Of a DNA stretch of 5,309 nt, positions 1 through 5,121 are shown in pieces. How positions within the stretch are numbered: the first letter of the stretch is position 1; each line of letters begins with the position of its first letter. The notes under the pieces are model-generated. The model searched no databases and had not been told where the DNA came from. It saw nothing but the letters and a program-made list of their open reading frames with translations. The translations under genes were made by a program, and so were the position numbers. Source of the stretch: Candidatus Omnitrophota bacterium (GTDB lineage Bacteria > Omnitrophota > Gorgyraeia > DTHP01); contig JAMWCG010000043.1 of NCBI GenBank assembly GCA_023818555.1, forward strand, positions 2,196 through 7,504. Reading direction: 5' to 3'.

Positions 1-491
1 AACGCTACGGAGAAGCCATCACCATGCTTTTTCATCGTTACTGGAAAGCCAATACAGCGATAGCCCGTATTTTCAATACCTACGGCCCGGGTATGAAATC
101 CGACGATGGTCGGGTAATTCCCAATTTCATTACCCAGGCACTTACCCAGCAATCCTTAACCGTCTATGGAGAAGGAAATCAAACAAGGAGTTTCTGTTAT
201 ATTTCCGACCTTATTGAGGGAATAATAAGATTAATGCATACCGATTATCATTTCCCCGTAAACTTAGGAAATCCAGAAGAGATTTCCATTATAGAATTAG
301 CAAAACTGATTATCCGGCTTACGCAAAGCAGAAGTTCGATTATCTTCAAACCCCTTCCGCAAGATGACCCCAGAAAGAGAATGCCCGATATCAGTTTAGC
401 CAGAAAAATACTCAACTGGGAACCCAAGGTTAGTTTTGAGGAAGGTTTGAGAAGAACTATTTCCTGGTTTAAACAAATTTTGAGAATATGA
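1..491 (+). CDS. NAD-dependent sugar-nucleotide SDR, UDP-glucuronate decarboxylase-like (5' partial)
   Basis: This is the C-terminal half of an extended short-chain dehydrogenase that acts on a sugar nucleotide in the cytoplasm. The frame is open from position 3. The first visible residues, RYGEAITM, match the stretch directly after the catalytic YxxxK of this family, so the two bases at 1-2 are probably the end of that lysine codon. The ATG at 24 is internal. Visible family motifs are ARIFNTYGPGM, the DGRVIPNFITQAL segment, LTVYGEGNQTRSF, the YISDLIEG segment, VNLGNPEE and the closing LNWEPKVSFEEGL. The DGRV, QTRSF and NLGNPEE blocks point to UDP-glucuronate decarboxylase (UDP-xylose synthase) rather than RmlB, which usually reads NYGPYQ and RDW. 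The N-terminal Rossmann motif lies outside the window, so substrate is inferred from the C-terminal half only. The stop overlaps the next start as ATGA. Confidence 0.85.
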   Translation, partial: RYGEAITMLFHRYWKANTAIARIFNTYGPGMKSDDGRVIPNFITQALTQQSLTVYGEGNQTRSFCYISDLIEGIIRLMHTDYHFPVNLGNPEEISIIELAKLIIRLTQSRSSIIFKPLPQDDPRKRMPDISLARKILNWEPKVSFEEGLRRTISWFKQILRI

Positions 492-805
492 GCAAGCAAT
501 TCTTCATTCTTCTTTCCGGTCTCTGGTTGGGAGTTTTCTCCCGCTTAATGAGTCCTTATTTGCGTAAACTCTACCAGGGGAAGAAAATAAAATTTGATAT
601 CAAATATTTAAGGAGAACCATTGCCTCTCTTATTTTAAGCACCATCTTCACTTTTGTGCTTTTCCCTCGCTTAGAGACCTCGCTGAAGACATTAAATTTT
701 GAGACAGGGTTTAAAATCTTTTCTCTTGCCTTTACCCTGGGTTTTGGAGTAAATTCCCTGATTATGGAATTTAACCAATGGTTTGAGAAAAAAGATAAGT
801 TATGA
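488..805 (+). CDS. Small three-helix membrane protein, unknown function
   Basis: I do not recognise the family of this 105-residue protein. Three hydrophobic stretches are visible, at about residues 4-22, 44-60 and 75-93. They are separated by a very basic loop (residues 24-43, rich in K and R) and a short polar loop. By the positive-inside rule the basic loop should be cytoplasmic. The third helix carries a [11 protein letters not shown] motif, followed by a charged KK-rich tail. Start and stop both lie in 4-bp ATGA overlaps with the genes on either side, so it is probably translated as part of the sugar operon and not a chance frame. Its place between two sugar-nucleotide enzymes suggests a role at the membrane in glycan assembly or export, but nothing in the sequence shows this. 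It has no clear Shine-Dalgarno sequence. Confidence 0.75.
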   Translation: MSKQFFILLSGLWLGVFSRLMSPYLRKLYQGKKIKFDIKYLRRTIASLILSTIFTFVLFPRLETSLKTLNFETGFKIFSLAFTLGFGVNSLIMEFNQWFEKKDKL

Positions 806-1671
806 AAGGAATAATCTTAGCCGGAGGCAGAGCAACACGCCTTTACCCCATCACTAAAGGGATTTGTAAACAACTTCTTCCTGTCTATGATAAACCACTT
901 GTTTATTATCCTCTTTCGGTTTTAATGCTTGCCGGGATTAAAGAGATACTGATAATCTCAACCTCGCAAGCCCTTCCTTATTTTAGAAATCTTCTGGGTG
1001 AGGGAGAAGAACTCGGAATTCATCTTTGCTATGCTGAACAATCCGAGCCTAAAGGGATTGCAGAAGCCTTTATTATTGGAGAGGATTTCATAAAAAAAGA
1101 CCGGGTCTGTCTTATCTTGGGAGATAACATTTTCTTTGGCCATGGCTTGCCCGATTTATTAAGAGAAGCAAAAAAAGAGAAAGAAGGAGCAACAATATTC
1201 GGATATTATGTAAAGAATCCAGAAAGATACGGGGTGATTGAATTTGATAAGAATAATAATGTAATCTCAATAGAAGAGAAGCCAGAGGATCCAAAATCTA
1301 ATTGGGTTGTAACGGGTTTATATTTTTATGATAATAATGTAGTCAAAATTGCTAAGAGCCTTAAACCATCCTTGAGAAACGAATTGGAGATAACGGATAT
1401 AAATAATTTTTATTTAAAAAAGGGTAAACTAAAGGTAAGATTGTTAGGCCGGGGCTATGCCTGGTTGGATACGGGGACCTATACATCTCTCTTAGAAGCT
1501 TCTTTATTTATTAAAACTATAGAAGAGCGTCAGGGTTTAAAGATAGGTTGTCCTGAGGAGATTGCCTACCGTATGGGCTATATAGACAGAAAGCAGTTGA
1601 AAAAACTTGCCCAGGGCTATAACACAAGTTACGGAGAGTATCTTTTAAAAATAATAGATGAACAAAAATAG
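802..1671 (+). CDS. rmlA: Glucose-1-phosphate thymidylyltransferase (RmlA)
   Basis: RmlA joins glucose-1-phosphate and dTTP (or UTP) to give NDP-glucose, the first step toward NDP-rhamnose, in the cytoplasm. The 289 residues match the usual family length. The nucleotide-binding signature is near the N-terminus as [11 protein letters not shown] (residues 8-18), followed by [10 protein letters not shown] with the conserved lysine at 23. [11 protein letters not shown] (106-116) supplies metal-binding D108. [17 protein letters not shown] (158-161), [11 protein letters not shown] and WLDTGT (221-226, with D223) complete the set. Two small departures are GGRATR where RmlA usually has GGxGTR, and GIAEAF where GLAQAF is common; the second lies in the base-binding region and might affect dTTP/UTP choice. 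The start overlaps the previous stop as ATGA, and the end overlaps the next gene by 14 bp. The following epimerase/reductase-like gene supports a rhamnose role. Confidence 0.95.
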   Translation: MKGIILAGGRATRLYPITKGICKQLLPVYDKPLVYYPLSVLMLAGIKEILIISTSQALPYFRNLLGEGEELGIHLCYAEQSEPKGIAEAFIIGEDFIKKDRVCLILGDNIFFGHGLPDLLREAKKEKEGATIFGYYVKNPERYGVIEFDKNNNVISIEEKPEDPKSNWVVTGLYFYDNNVVKIAKSLKPSLRNELEITDINNFYLKKGKLKVRLLGRGYAWLDTGTYTSLLEASLFIKTIEERQGLKIGCPEEIAYRMGYIDRKQLKKLAQGYNTSYGEYLLKIIDEQK

Positions 1672-2494
1672 AATACTCATCTTGGGGAAAGGTTTTTTTG
1701 GCGCAAGGCTTCAGGAAGAGTTAGACTGCCCTGTTTCAGAAAGAAAAATTTTTTCTTTTAAAGATGCGGAGGAAGAAATAGATAAATTTAAACCTGAAAT
1801 TATCATCAACACCATCGGGCACATTGGAGAAAATGTGGATGAATGTGAAAAAGACATAGATAAAACTTTAACTGCAAATACTTTCGTCCCTCTCATTTTG
1901 TGCGAGTTATCTTTAAGAAAAAAAATAAAACTTATCCATTTTAGCTCAGGATGCATTTATCACTTCGCTTACCCAAACCAGAAGCCCATTTCAGAAGACA
2001 GCCCCCCCGATTTTTTTGAACTCTTTTATAGCAGAACAAAGATTTATGCAGAAGAGCCCCTCAGGATTCTGGCAGAGAAATATCCCATTTTAATCTTAAG
2101 ACCCCGTGTTCCTTTGGACAACCGTCCACATCCCCGGAACATTCTCACCAAATTAATAAATTACAGAAGGGTTATAGATATTCCCAACTCCATTACCTAT
2201 CTTCCTGATTTTATTAAGGCTTTGAAATATCTTATCGATATAAATGCCCGGGGCGTTTTTAATGTGGTAAATAAAGGTGCTTTAAGATATCCGGAACTCT
2301 TAGAGGTTTATAAGAAATATGTTCCTGATTTCAGATACGAGATTATTAACTTAAAAGAATTAAGACGGGTAAGGACCAATGTAATTCTTTCCACAAAAAA
2401 ATTAGAAGAAACTGGTTTTAAGGTGCGCGAGATTCATACTCTTCTGGAGGAATGCGTAAAAAAATATTTGGAGGTGAGACCTCCAAAACAATGA
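1658..2494 (+). CDS. RmlD-like SDR of NRS/ER (UER1) type, probable bifunctional 3,5-epimerase/4-reductase
   Basis: The predicted role is conversion of NDP-4-keto-6-deoxyglucose to NDP-L-rhamnose. The protein has 278 residues. GKGFFG (10-15) is the Rossmann glycine motif, SSGCIY (96-101) the active-site strand, and Y124/K128 the YxxxK catalytic pair. [15 protein letters not shown] (158-165) and VVDIPNSMT-like VIDIPNSIT (172-180) resemble the plant NRS/ER (UER1) proteins much more than classical RmlD. From knowledge of that family, the cysteine in the TGCI motif and the lysine in NFITK are the epimerase acid/base residues; here C99 and K165 occupy these places. Epimerisation may therefore need no separate RmlC, and none is seen in the window. 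The gene starts 14 bp inside rmlA and ends in an ATGA overlap with gmd. A C7 and a T7 tract occur at 2002-2017. Plain dTDP-4-dehydrorhamnose reductase is the alternative. Confidence 0.85.
   Translation: MNKNRILILGKGFFGARLQEELDCPVSERKIFSFKDAEEEIDKFKPEIIINTIGHIGENVDECEKDIDKTLTANTFVPLILCELSLRKKIKLIHFSSGCIYHFAYPNQKPISEDSPPDFFELFYSRTKIYAEEPLRILAEKYPILILRPRVPLDNRPHPRNILTKLINYRRVIDIPNSITYLPDFIKALKYLIDINARGVFNVVNKGALRYPELLEVYKKYVPDFRYEIINLKELRRVRTNVILSTKKLEETGFKVREIHTLLEECVKKYLEVRPPKQ
2467..2487 (+). promoter_or_regulatory. Hairpin enclosing the gmd Shine-Dalgarno sequence
   Basis: A perfect 9-bp inverted repeat has TTTGGAGGT at 2467-2475, the loop GAG, and ACCTCCAAA at 2479-2487. The 5' arm and loop contain GGAGGTGA (2470-2477), fully complementary to the 3' end of 16S rRNA and the only strong Shine-Dalgarno sequence at any start in this operon. 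The gmd ATG follows 3 nt after the hairpin. When folded, the ribosome site would be paired. Ribosomes finishing the preceding gene at 2494 would pass through and open it, so the arrangement looks built for translational coupling. The 13-nt distance from the Shine-Dalgarno sequence to the ATG is longer than usual. The hairpin is read directly; its function is inferred. Confidence 0.6.
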
Positions 2495-3543
2495 AGAAGG
2501 CACTGATCACTGGAATCACCGGGCAGGATGGAGCGTATTTAGCAAAATTACTATTAGATAAAGGCTATAGAGTTTATGGCACTTATCGCCGACTTTCCAC
2601 ACCCAATTTCTGGCGACTGCAGTACTTAGATATCTTTGAAAAGGTAAACCTCATTCCTGCAGATTTGATTGATACTGCCTCTATTGTAGAAGCGATTGAG
2701 ATTTCTCAACCCGATGAGCTCTACCATTTAGCTGCCCAGAGTTTTGTGGGAACTTCCTTTGAACAGCCAATAGGGACAGGAGAGATTACCGGTTTGGGAG
2801 TAACCAGAATCTTAGAGGCAATAAGAGAATTAAATCCCAAGATAAAATTTTATCAAGCATCCTCCTCAGAGCTTTATGGAAGAGGAAACTCCCGCTCGCA
2901 AAATGAAAATACACCTTTTTGTCCTGCCAGCCCCTATGCCATAGCAAAACTTTACGGATACTGGATTACCAGAATTTATCGTCAAGGCTATGGTATTTTT
3001 GCCTGTAATGGCATACTTTTCAATCACGAATCACCTTTAAGGGGTTTAGAATTTGTTACAAGAAAAATTTCCAATTCCGTGGCTAAAATTGCCTTAGGAT
3101 TACAAAAAGAATTAAGACTGGGAAACTTAGAGGCAAAAAGGGACTGGGGATATGCCCCGGAATATGTGGAAAGTATGTATCTAATGCTTCAGAAAGATAA
3201 ACCCGATGACTATGTGATTGCTACCAATGAGACCCATTCTGTAAGAGAATTTTTAGAAGAAGCATTTAAGATTGTAAATTTAAATTGGAAAAAATATGTT
3301 AAGGTAGATAAATTACTTTATCGCCCCTTAGATGTAGAAAGATTAAGAGGAGATTATGCCAAAGCAAAAAAGGAATTAGGTTGGGAGCCAAAGGTAAAAT
3401 TTAAGGAATTAGTAAAGATTATGGTAGAAGAAGATTTGAATAGATGGCAGAGATGGCTTAAAGGAGAAAGATTTCCCTGGGATGCTATAAATTATCCTGA
3501 TGAACATAAGATTTTATCTCGTCAATATAGATTGGATAGATGA
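2491..3543 (+). CDS. gmd: GDP-mannose 4,6-dehydratase
   Basis: Gmd converts GDP-D-mannose to GDP-4-keto-6-deoxy-D-mannose, the branch point for GDP-fucose, GDP-rhamnose and GDP-perosamine. I start it at 2491: this ATG begins [14 protein letters not shown] with the Rossmann glycines at residues 8-14, overlaps the previous stop as ATGA, and follows GGAGGTGA. The upstream ATG at 2452 would only add 13 unconserved residues. Visible signatures are [17 protein letters not shown] (123-130, with catalytic S125 and E127), Y149/K153, NHESPLRG (178-185), FVTRKI, and the [15 protein letters not shown] segment (212-226). The cofactor loop reads [12 protein letters not shown], not the RRSSSFNT form of well-studied bacterial Gmd. 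After the usual end ([13 protein letters not shown]) there is a 35-40 residue tail with [12 protein letters not shown]. The aminotransferase two genes on makes perosamine the likely end product. Confidence 0.93.
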   Translation: MKKALITGITGQDGAYLAKLLLDKGYRVYGTYRRLSTPNFWRLQYLDIFEKVNLIPADLIDTASIVEAIEISQPDELYHLAAQSFVGTSFEQPIGTGEITGLGVTRILEAIRELNPKIKFYQASSSELYGRGNSRSQNENTPFCPASPYAIAKLYGYWITRIYRQGYGIFACNGILFNHESPLRGLEFVTRKISNSVAKIALGLQKELRLGNLEAKRDWGYAPEYVESMYLMLQKDKPDDYVIATNETHSVREFLEEAFKIVNLNWKKYVKVDKLLYRPLDVERLRGDYAKAKKELGWEPKVKFKELVKIMVEEDLNRWQRWLKGERFPWDAINYPDEHKILSRQYRLDR

Positions 3544-3944
3544 TAGAAAGAATAACTGCGGATAATATATTATTAGCTTTAATTCTACGCAGAAACTTTA
3601 ATAAAAAAGGAGGGAATTTTGTTACTGCCCAAGAAAATCCCTTGCAACTGGGTATATTTAAATATAACACAGGAGAAATTATTAGACCCCATAATCACAG
3701 AAGAATAAATAGACACATAAAGACAACTCAAGAAATTCTTTATATCGTGAGAGGAAAAGTCAAGGTAGATTTGTTTTTTAAAAATAAAAGAATCGTCTCA
3801 AAAATCTTAAAAGAAGGAGATACCATTCTTCTTGCAAATGGTGGACACGGATTTAAATTTTTATCTGATACAGAGATATTGGAAGTAAAGCAGGGTCCAT
3901 ATATTGATAAGGGGACCGATAAGCGATATTTAAAGATAAGATGA
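3540..3944 (+). CDS. Small cupin-domain protein
   Basis: This 134-residue protein is a single cupin barrel. Cupin motif 1 appears as RPHNH (49-53) followed by [13 protein letters not shown] (63-74), giving candidate metal ligands H51, H53 and E65. Motif 2 is [13 protein letters not shown] (93-105), giving H103. These are the three His and one Glu of a classical cupin metal site. The tail [17 protein letters not shown] is like that of cupins found beside DegT aminotransferases in glycan clusters. It is shorter than RmlC and lacks the RGxHAHK motif of FdtA-type ketoisomerases, so I do not assign either activity. Both ends are ATGA overlaps, with gmd and with the aminotransferase, so its product probably acts with them, perhaps as a sugar-nucleotide isomerase or binding protein. 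No Shine-Dalgarno sequence is evident. Confidence 0.82.
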   Translation: MIERITADNILLALILRRNFNKKGGNFVTAQENPLQLGIFKYNTGEIIRPHNHRRINRHIKTTQEILYIVRGKVKVDLFFKNKRIVSKILKEGDTILLANGGHGFKFLSDTEILEVKQGPYIDKGTDKRYLKIR

Positions 3945-4627
3945 TTCCTGTCTGTGAGCCAGTTATTGGCAAAAGAGAGTTAGAATATGTGAGTAGTTGC
4001 CTAAAGACCAACTGGATTTCTTCCCAAGGGAAATATATTAAAGAATTTGAGGAAAAATTCGCTAAATACTGTGGGTGTAGATATGGAATAAGCACCACCA
4101 GTGGAACCACGGCATTACATTTGGCATTAGCTTCTTTGGGAATTGAAAAAGGAGATGAGGTAATTTTACCCGCTTTTACCATGATTGCCACTGCCTTTGC
4201 AGTTATTTATACAGGTGCAACACCGGTGTTAGTAGATGCAGATAAAGAAACTTGGTGTATGGATATTTCTCAGATTGAAAAAAAAATTACTAAAAGGACA
4301 AAAGCAGTTCTTCCCGTGCATATCTATGGTCATCCCTGTAATATGGAGCCAATTTTAAAATTGGCAAGAAAATACAAACTATTGGTTATTGAAGATTCTG
4401 CCGAAGCCCATGGGGCAGAATATAAAGGGAAGAAAGTCGGTGGGCTGGGAGATATTGGCTGTTTTAGTTTCTATGCCAATAAGATTATTACTACTGGAGA
4501 AGGGGGAATGGTTGTTACCAATAGCGAAGAATATGCTGAGAAAGCAAGGTCAATTCGCAATCTCTGTTTCAAAAAAGAAAGAAGATTTTATAAAAAAAGT
4601 AAAAATAGTGTAAATAAAAGGACATAA
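3941..4627 (+). pseudogene. per: DegT/DnrJ/EryC1 aminotransferase, perosamine synthase-like, 3'-truncated
   Basis: The intact enzyme would use PLP and glutamate to aminate GDP-4-keto-6-deoxymannose to GDP-perosamine. Residues 1 to about 217 are well conserved: WISSQGKYIKEFE, SGTTALHLAL (54-63), GDEVILPAFTMIAT, HIYGHPCNM, EDSAEAHGA (151-159) with D152 for the pyridine nitrogen, and FSFYANKIITTGEGGM (175-190), where K181 is the Schiff-base lysine. Homology stops after RSIRNLCFKKERRFY. The next 11 residues are Lys/Ser/Asn-rich and then a stop follows, where the family continues with a GYNYRMTN block and roughly 150 more residues. No other frame downstream carries that missing part, so this is not a simple frameshift. 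Without the small domain the protein is unlikely to work. The start overlaps the cupin stop as ATGA. An A9 run lies at 4278-4286. Either a real rearrangement or an assembly join could explain the truncation. Confidence 0.85.
4586..4594 (+). promoter_or_regulatory. Possible archaeal TATA box at the homology breakpoint
   Basis: The sequence TTTATAAAA sits inside TTTTATAAAAAAAG at the place where aminotransferase homology ends. It matches the archaeal TATA consensus well. Using the usual 25-27 nt distance, transcription would start near 4615, just ahead of the zinc-finger reading frame. Such strings are common in AT-rich DNA, and no clear purine-rich BRE element was confirmed upstream, so confidence is low. 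Confidence 0.3.
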
Positions 4628-4804
4628 AAAGACAAAAGAACAAAGAAGAGAAGAACAAAGCTAAGAAAATTTATCCTAACCCGCATAGAAAGGAAATGTC
4701 CTTATTGCCATAAATATGTCAAGAATTTAGAAGAACACATTAGAATAAAGCATAAGTTCGAGAAAGAAAAGACAATAAAAGGCAAAGTTCATGAAAGAAA
4801 CTAA
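4628..4804 (+). CDS. Short zinc-finger reading frame with no recognisable start
   Basis: The frame is open from the codon after the aminotransferase stop to TAA at 4802-4804, about 58 codons. The first third is extremely basic (KDKRTKKRRTKLRKF). Then comes CPYCHKYVKNLEEHIRIKH, a C-x2-C-x9-H-x4-H zinc-binding motif (Cys codons at 4697 and 4706, His codons at 4736 and 4751), followed by a Lys-rich tail. Short zinc fingers of this kind, often nucleic-acid binding, are known in archaea and their viruses. There is no ATG, GTG or TTG in frame between the previous stop and the finger. The gene is therefore a 3' fragment whose start was lost at the breakpoint, uses a rare start such as ATA at 4685, or carries a sequence error. 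The reading frame is seen directly; expression is not supported. Confidence 0.42.
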   Translation, partial: KDKRTKKRRTKLRKFILTRIERKCPYCHKYVKNLEEHIRIKHKFEKEKTIKGKVHERN

Positions 4805-4810
4805 ATTAGT

Positions 4811-4832
4811 AAGGATATAACGATATCTTTTT
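4811..4832 (+). terminator. Weak hairpin plus T-run after the zinc-finger frame
   Basis: AAGGATAT (4811-4818), loop AACG and ATATCTTT (4823-4830) form an 8-bp stem with one G-U pair, ending in a run of five T (4828-4832). It begins 6 nt after the zinc-finger stop. The stem is AT-rich and weak, and archaeal termination needs mainly the T-run, so this is a tentative terminator. Confidence 0.35.
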
Positions 4833-4858
4833 AAGTTTGAGTAAGTTGTATTTTTATA

Positions 4859-4912
4859 GTTCGCGAGCCCACTCGTTATATTAACGAGAAAAATTGTCTC
4901 GTGAACTCGCTC
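4859..4912 (+). repeat. 54-bp direct repeat, copy 1
   Basis: This unit is identical to 4915-4968 over all 54 bases and is separated from it by TT. Inside is the palindrome CTCGTTA-TAT-TAACGAG (4872-4888). ACGAGA (4884-4889) can instead pair with TCTCGT (4897-4902), and an outer stem pairs GCGAG (4863-4867) with CTCGC (4906-4910) and CAC (4870-4872) with GTG (4901-4903). CGAG/CTCG modules recur five times, so the unit can fold in at least two exclusive ways. With only two copies and a 2-bp spacer it is not a CRISPR array. Confidence 0.9.
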
Positions 4913-4914
4913 TT

Positions 4915-4968
4915 GTTCGCGAGCCCACTCGTTATATTAACGAGAAAAATTGTCTCGTGAACTCGCTC
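4915..4968 (+). repeat. 54-bp direct repeat, copy 2, ending 1 nt before the tRNA
   Basis: This is the second exact copy of the unit. Its last base is 4968 and the tRNA acceptor stem starts at 4970, so this copy must hold the tRNA promoter if the gene is transcribed on its own. The position next to a tRNA gene also recalls integration scars, but no copy of the tRNA 3' end is seen in the repeat, which argues against a normal att site. Confidence 0.9.
4932..4940 (+). promoter_or_regulatory. Candidate TATA box of the tRNA gene
   Basis: TTATATTAA lies at the centre of the palindrome CTCGTTATATTAACGAG in the second repeat, about 34 nt before the tRNA. With a standard archaeal TATA-to-start distance this would give a 5' leader of roughly 7 nt. 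The first repeat carries the same element at 4876-4884. It is the only TATA-like sequence at a suitable distance. The role is inferred from position and base content. Confidence 0.45.
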
Positions 4969-4969
4969 A

Positions 4970-5106
4970 GCGGGAGTGCCGGAGAGGCCAAACGGGCAGG
5001 ACTCAGAATTTTTATTCTGAATGCCAAACTTAAGGTCCTCCGAGAAAAAAAGGAGGAGAAATCCTGTGGCTTAGTGCCTGCGAAGGTTCGAATCCTTCCT
5101 CCCGCA
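4970..5106 (+). tRNA. tRNA-Leu (anticodon CAG), interrupted by an intron
   Basis: The acceptor stem pairs GCGGGAG (4970-4976) with CTCCCGC (5099-5105), all seven pairs, and the discriminator is A at 5106; CCA is not encoded. The D arm has CCG/CGG and the GG pair in its loop. The anticodon stem is CAGGA (4997-5001) with TCCTG (5062-5066). After splicing, the loop is CTCAGAA with anticodon CAG at 5004-5006, reading CUG leucine codons. The long variable arm (GGC-TTAGT-GCC) marks a type II tRNA, as expected for leucine. The T arm is GAAGG-TTCGAAT-CCTTC (5082-5098). A 53-nt insert lies between positions 37 and 38. All arms are intact, so the gene should work if the insert is spliced. The overall form is archaeal. 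Confidence 0.93.
5008..5060 (+). other. tRNA intron at position 37/38, archaeal bulge-helix-bulge type
   Basis: Removal of 5008-5060 restores a perfect anticodon arm. A bulge-helix-bulge can be drawn at the splice sites: central pairs C5002-G5058, T5003-A5057 and C5004-G5056 with an A-G mismatch at 5005/5055; 3-nt bulges GAA (5006-5008) and AAA (5059-5061), each cut after its second base; and an outer helix of T5009-T5013 with 5050-5054 that includes two G-U pairs. The intron also contains a strong hairpin, TCCTCC (5036-5041) with GGAGGA (5052-5057), that competes with this fold. At 53 nt it is far too short for a group I intron. A-runs at both borders make the exact cut ambiguous by one base without changing the product. 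Confidence 0.8.
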
Positions 5107-5121
5107 TAATCGATATCAAAA

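Larger units (their letters stand above)
4805..4969. other. Non-coding spacer with tandem repeats ahead of the tRNA
   Basis: With the start-less zinc-finger frame, this makes about 340 bases between the truncated aminotransferase and the tRNA without a confident gene. The first part holds the hairpin at 4811-4832 and an AT-rich stretch with TTTTTATAG at 4850-4858, a possible TATA element. The rest is the pair of 54-bp direct repeats. A long frame at 4894-5109 exists only because it reads through the repeat and the tRNA, and I do not call it a gene. Confidence 0.7.

Noticed and set aside
248..499. Minus-strand frames (also 958-1143, 1112-1294, 1711-1956, 3485-3670 and 3853-4191)
   Set aside because: All lie opposite well-conserved plus-strand genes, with no recognisable motifs; they are mirror frames of the real coding sequence.
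2452..2490. Upstream ATG as start of gmd
   Set aside because: It would add 13 residues without conservation before [11 protein letters not shown]. The ATG at 2491 has the Shine-Dalgarno sequence and the ATGA overlap that fits the rest of the operon.
3540..3944. Cupin as RmlC or FdtA-type isomerase
   Set aside because: At 134 residues it is shorter than RmlC, and the typical RmlC His/Asp pattern and the FdtA RGxHAHK motif are not seen.
4389..4613. 74-codon frame inside the aminotransferase
   Set aside because: It overlaps the PLP-lysine region of the conserved frame and carries no motif of its own.
4580..4804. Frameshift restoring the aminotransferase C-terminus
   Set aside because: None of the three forward frames after 4590 shows the expected GYNYRMTN block or later family motifs, so the 3' part is absent and not out of frame.
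4859..4968. CRISPR array
   Set aside because: There are only two 54-bp units with a 2-bp spacer and no unique spacers; this is a tandem duplication.
5008..5060. Group I intron of a bacterial tRNA-Leu
   Set aside because: At 53 nt it is far too short for a group I core, and bacterial tRNA-Leu group I introns usually split a UAA anticodon loop at a different place. Position 37/38 and the bulge pairing fit the archaeal type.
4894..5109. 71-codon plus-strand frame over repeat 2 and the tRNA
   Set aside because: It lies on the repeat, the tRNA exons and the intron. The predicted peptide has no domain, and the tRNA fully explains the sequence.
4821..5117. CGATATC heptamer on both sides of the repeat-tRNA block as element ends
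   Set aside because: Only seven bases are shared (4821-4827 and 5111-5117), flanks differ, and the heptamer is likely by chance in AT-rich DNA.
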